This document shows, piece after piece, positions 4,680 to 5,447 of a stretch of 5,447 bases of DNA. The position numbers were made by a program, and so were the translations under genes. The DNA lies in assembly GCA_003153655.1 (NCBI GenBank), contig PMAK01000161.1, positions 2,655 through 8,101 on the forward strand, in the 5' to 3' direction. Numbering within the stretch: the stretch's first letter is position 1; each line of letters starts with the position of its first letter. Under the pieces are notes generated by a model, which was not told where the DNA came from, did not search any database, and saw only the letters and a list, made by a program, of their open reading frames with translations. Source of the DNA: Phycisphaerales bacterium. GTDB lineage: Bacteria; Planctomycetota; Phycisphaerae; Tepidisphaerales; Tepidisphaeraceae.

Positions 4680-5447
4680 TGACAACATCCCCAACCTTCC
4701 CCGCGCGATAAGCCGCCTGCTGCTCAGTTATCCACGCCTGATCCGGATTAAAAGTCTCATGAAAAATCCAAAGCGGATTATTCTCCACCGTCCCCGGATC
4801 CGTCGCCCGCAAACGCTTCGGGTCCGTATACATCCCCATCACTTTCTTCTGCACCGCATCCGCATCATCCGAAAGAAAAATCGCGTTGTTGAGCGATTTG
4901 CTCATCTTCAATAGTTCCCCCGATGGCCCCGGCCCGCCCGTCCCCACCAGCCGCCGCACGCGCCCCAGCTTCGGCTCGATAATCGGAAACACCCCGCCCC
5001 GCGCCACATAATCCTTGTCCTCGGTATGCGAATCCACGCCGCAATAAATCTGGTTAAATCGCCGCGCAACCTCCCGCGTCATTTCCAGATGAGGAAGCTG
5101 ATCTTCCCCGACGGGAACCAAGGCAGGCCGAAACGTCAAAATATCCGCGCACTGCCCCACGGCATACAGCGGAAACCCAAACGAATACTCTTCCCCAAGC
5201 CCCTTATCCCGAATCTCATCCTTCAGCGTGGGATTCCGCATCACCCGATTAAACGGCAGCAGCATCGCAAAGAAAAAAGTAAGCTCATCAATCGCTGGCA
5301 CCTCACTCTGAATAAAAAGAGTGCTGCGATTCGGATCGATCCCCACAGCCAGATAATCCGTGGCGATATCAATAACAGATTGCCGAATATCCGCAGGCTT
5401 ATCCGCCCGAGTCGTGAAGGCGTGTTTATTGGCGATGATGAAATAGC
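4471..5447 (-). CDS. trpS: Tryptophanyl-tRNA synthetase, lacking its N-terminus at the window edge
   Basis: The visible 324 residues are most of a class I aminoacyl-tRNA synthetase that charges tRNA-Trp with tryptophan in the cytoplasm. The frame is open through the right edge, beginning YFIIANKHAFTTRADKP; the GTG at 5346 is an internal valine codon (YLAVGIDPNRS), so it is not the start. The missing N-terminus should hold the HIGH-type signature. Visible motifs by fragment position: FIQSEVPAIDEL (44-55), VPVGEDQLPHLEM (110-122) in the tryptophan/ATP pocket, and the KMSKS loop (180-184, LLKMSKSLNNAI). The segment NPTLKDE (71-77) replaces the RMTQFKDK-like sequence of the E. coli enzyme, which points to the other common bacterial TrpRS subtype. 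The helical C-terminal anticodon-binding part (about 200-324) is complete. It converges on the plus-strand membrane protein frame and overlaps it by 209 nt. Confidence 0.95.
   Translation of the reverse strand, partial: YFIIANKHAFTTRADKPADIRQSVIDIATDYLAVGIDPNRSTLFIQSEVPAIDELTFFFAMLLPFNRVMRNPTLKDEIRDKGLGEEYSFGFPLYAVGQCADILTFRPALVPVGEDQLPHLEMTREVARRFNQIYCGVDSHTEDKDYVARGGVFPIIEPKLGRVRRLVGTGGPGPSGELLKMSKSLNNAIFLSDDADAVQKKVMGMYTDPKRLRATDPGTVENNPLWIFHETFNPDQAWITEQQAAYRAGKVGDVVIKRKLVEVLNTLIEPIRARRKQFEARPDDVLDALRSGTRRANVLAEETLTLAKRAMKQDYFSRSLGIGG

Overview
The window is a GC-rich bacterial chromosomal segment made of ordinary housekeeping genes interleaved with poorly characterised cell-envelope and regulatory genes. 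The protein style (a TadG-like protein with a PEP-CTERM/LecA-like C-terminal fold, a tail-anchored repeat protein, and a ribbon-helix-helix regulator with a GRPK linker) suggests Planctomycetota, perhaps a Phycisphaerae-type lineage. That assignment is recollection of protein style, not a search result. No tRNA, rRNA, CRISPR array, insertion sequence or prophage signal was seen.

Layout. (1) Bases 2-358, plus strand: the 3' end of nadE, glutamine-dependent NAD+ synthase. (2) Bases 372-399: a hairpin with a U-tract only on the minus strand, terminating the next gene. (3) Bases 429-1709, minus: a Tad/TadG-like membrane-anchored protein whose C-terminal part resembles a LecA-type calcium-dependent lectin fold. 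(4) Bases 1826-2338, minus: a 170-residue C-tail-anchored protein with a duplicated motif. (5) Bases 2339-2545: a divergent intergenic region whose right part is strikingly AT-rich, with a perfect 7+1+7 palindrome and a near-repeat 33 bp away. (6) Bases 2546-2884, plus: a small ribbon-helix-helix DNA-binding protein with no toxin beside it. (7) Bases 2959-3720, plus: rsmE, the 16S rRNA m3U1498 methyltransferase. (8) Starting on the rsmE stop codon, a four-helix membrane protein with proline-rich tails, whose reading frame runs about 209 nt into the antisense of the next gene. (9) Bases 4471-5447, minus: trpS, tryptophanyl-tRNA synthetase, cut by the right edge before its N-terminus.

How the genes relate. 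nadE, rsmE and trpS are unrelated housekeeping genes and do not form a pathway. rsmE and the membrane protein are probably one translationally coupled operon. The Tad-like and tail-anchored genes are co-directional but separated by 116 nt containing a possible promoter. The most unusual items are the pilus-type anchor joined to a lectin-like domain, the symmetrical AT-rich site in front of the ribbon-helix-helix gene, and the convergent overlap at the 3' end of the membrane protein, where a homopolymer tract could have moved the stop codon. I found no convincing new multi-gene system.
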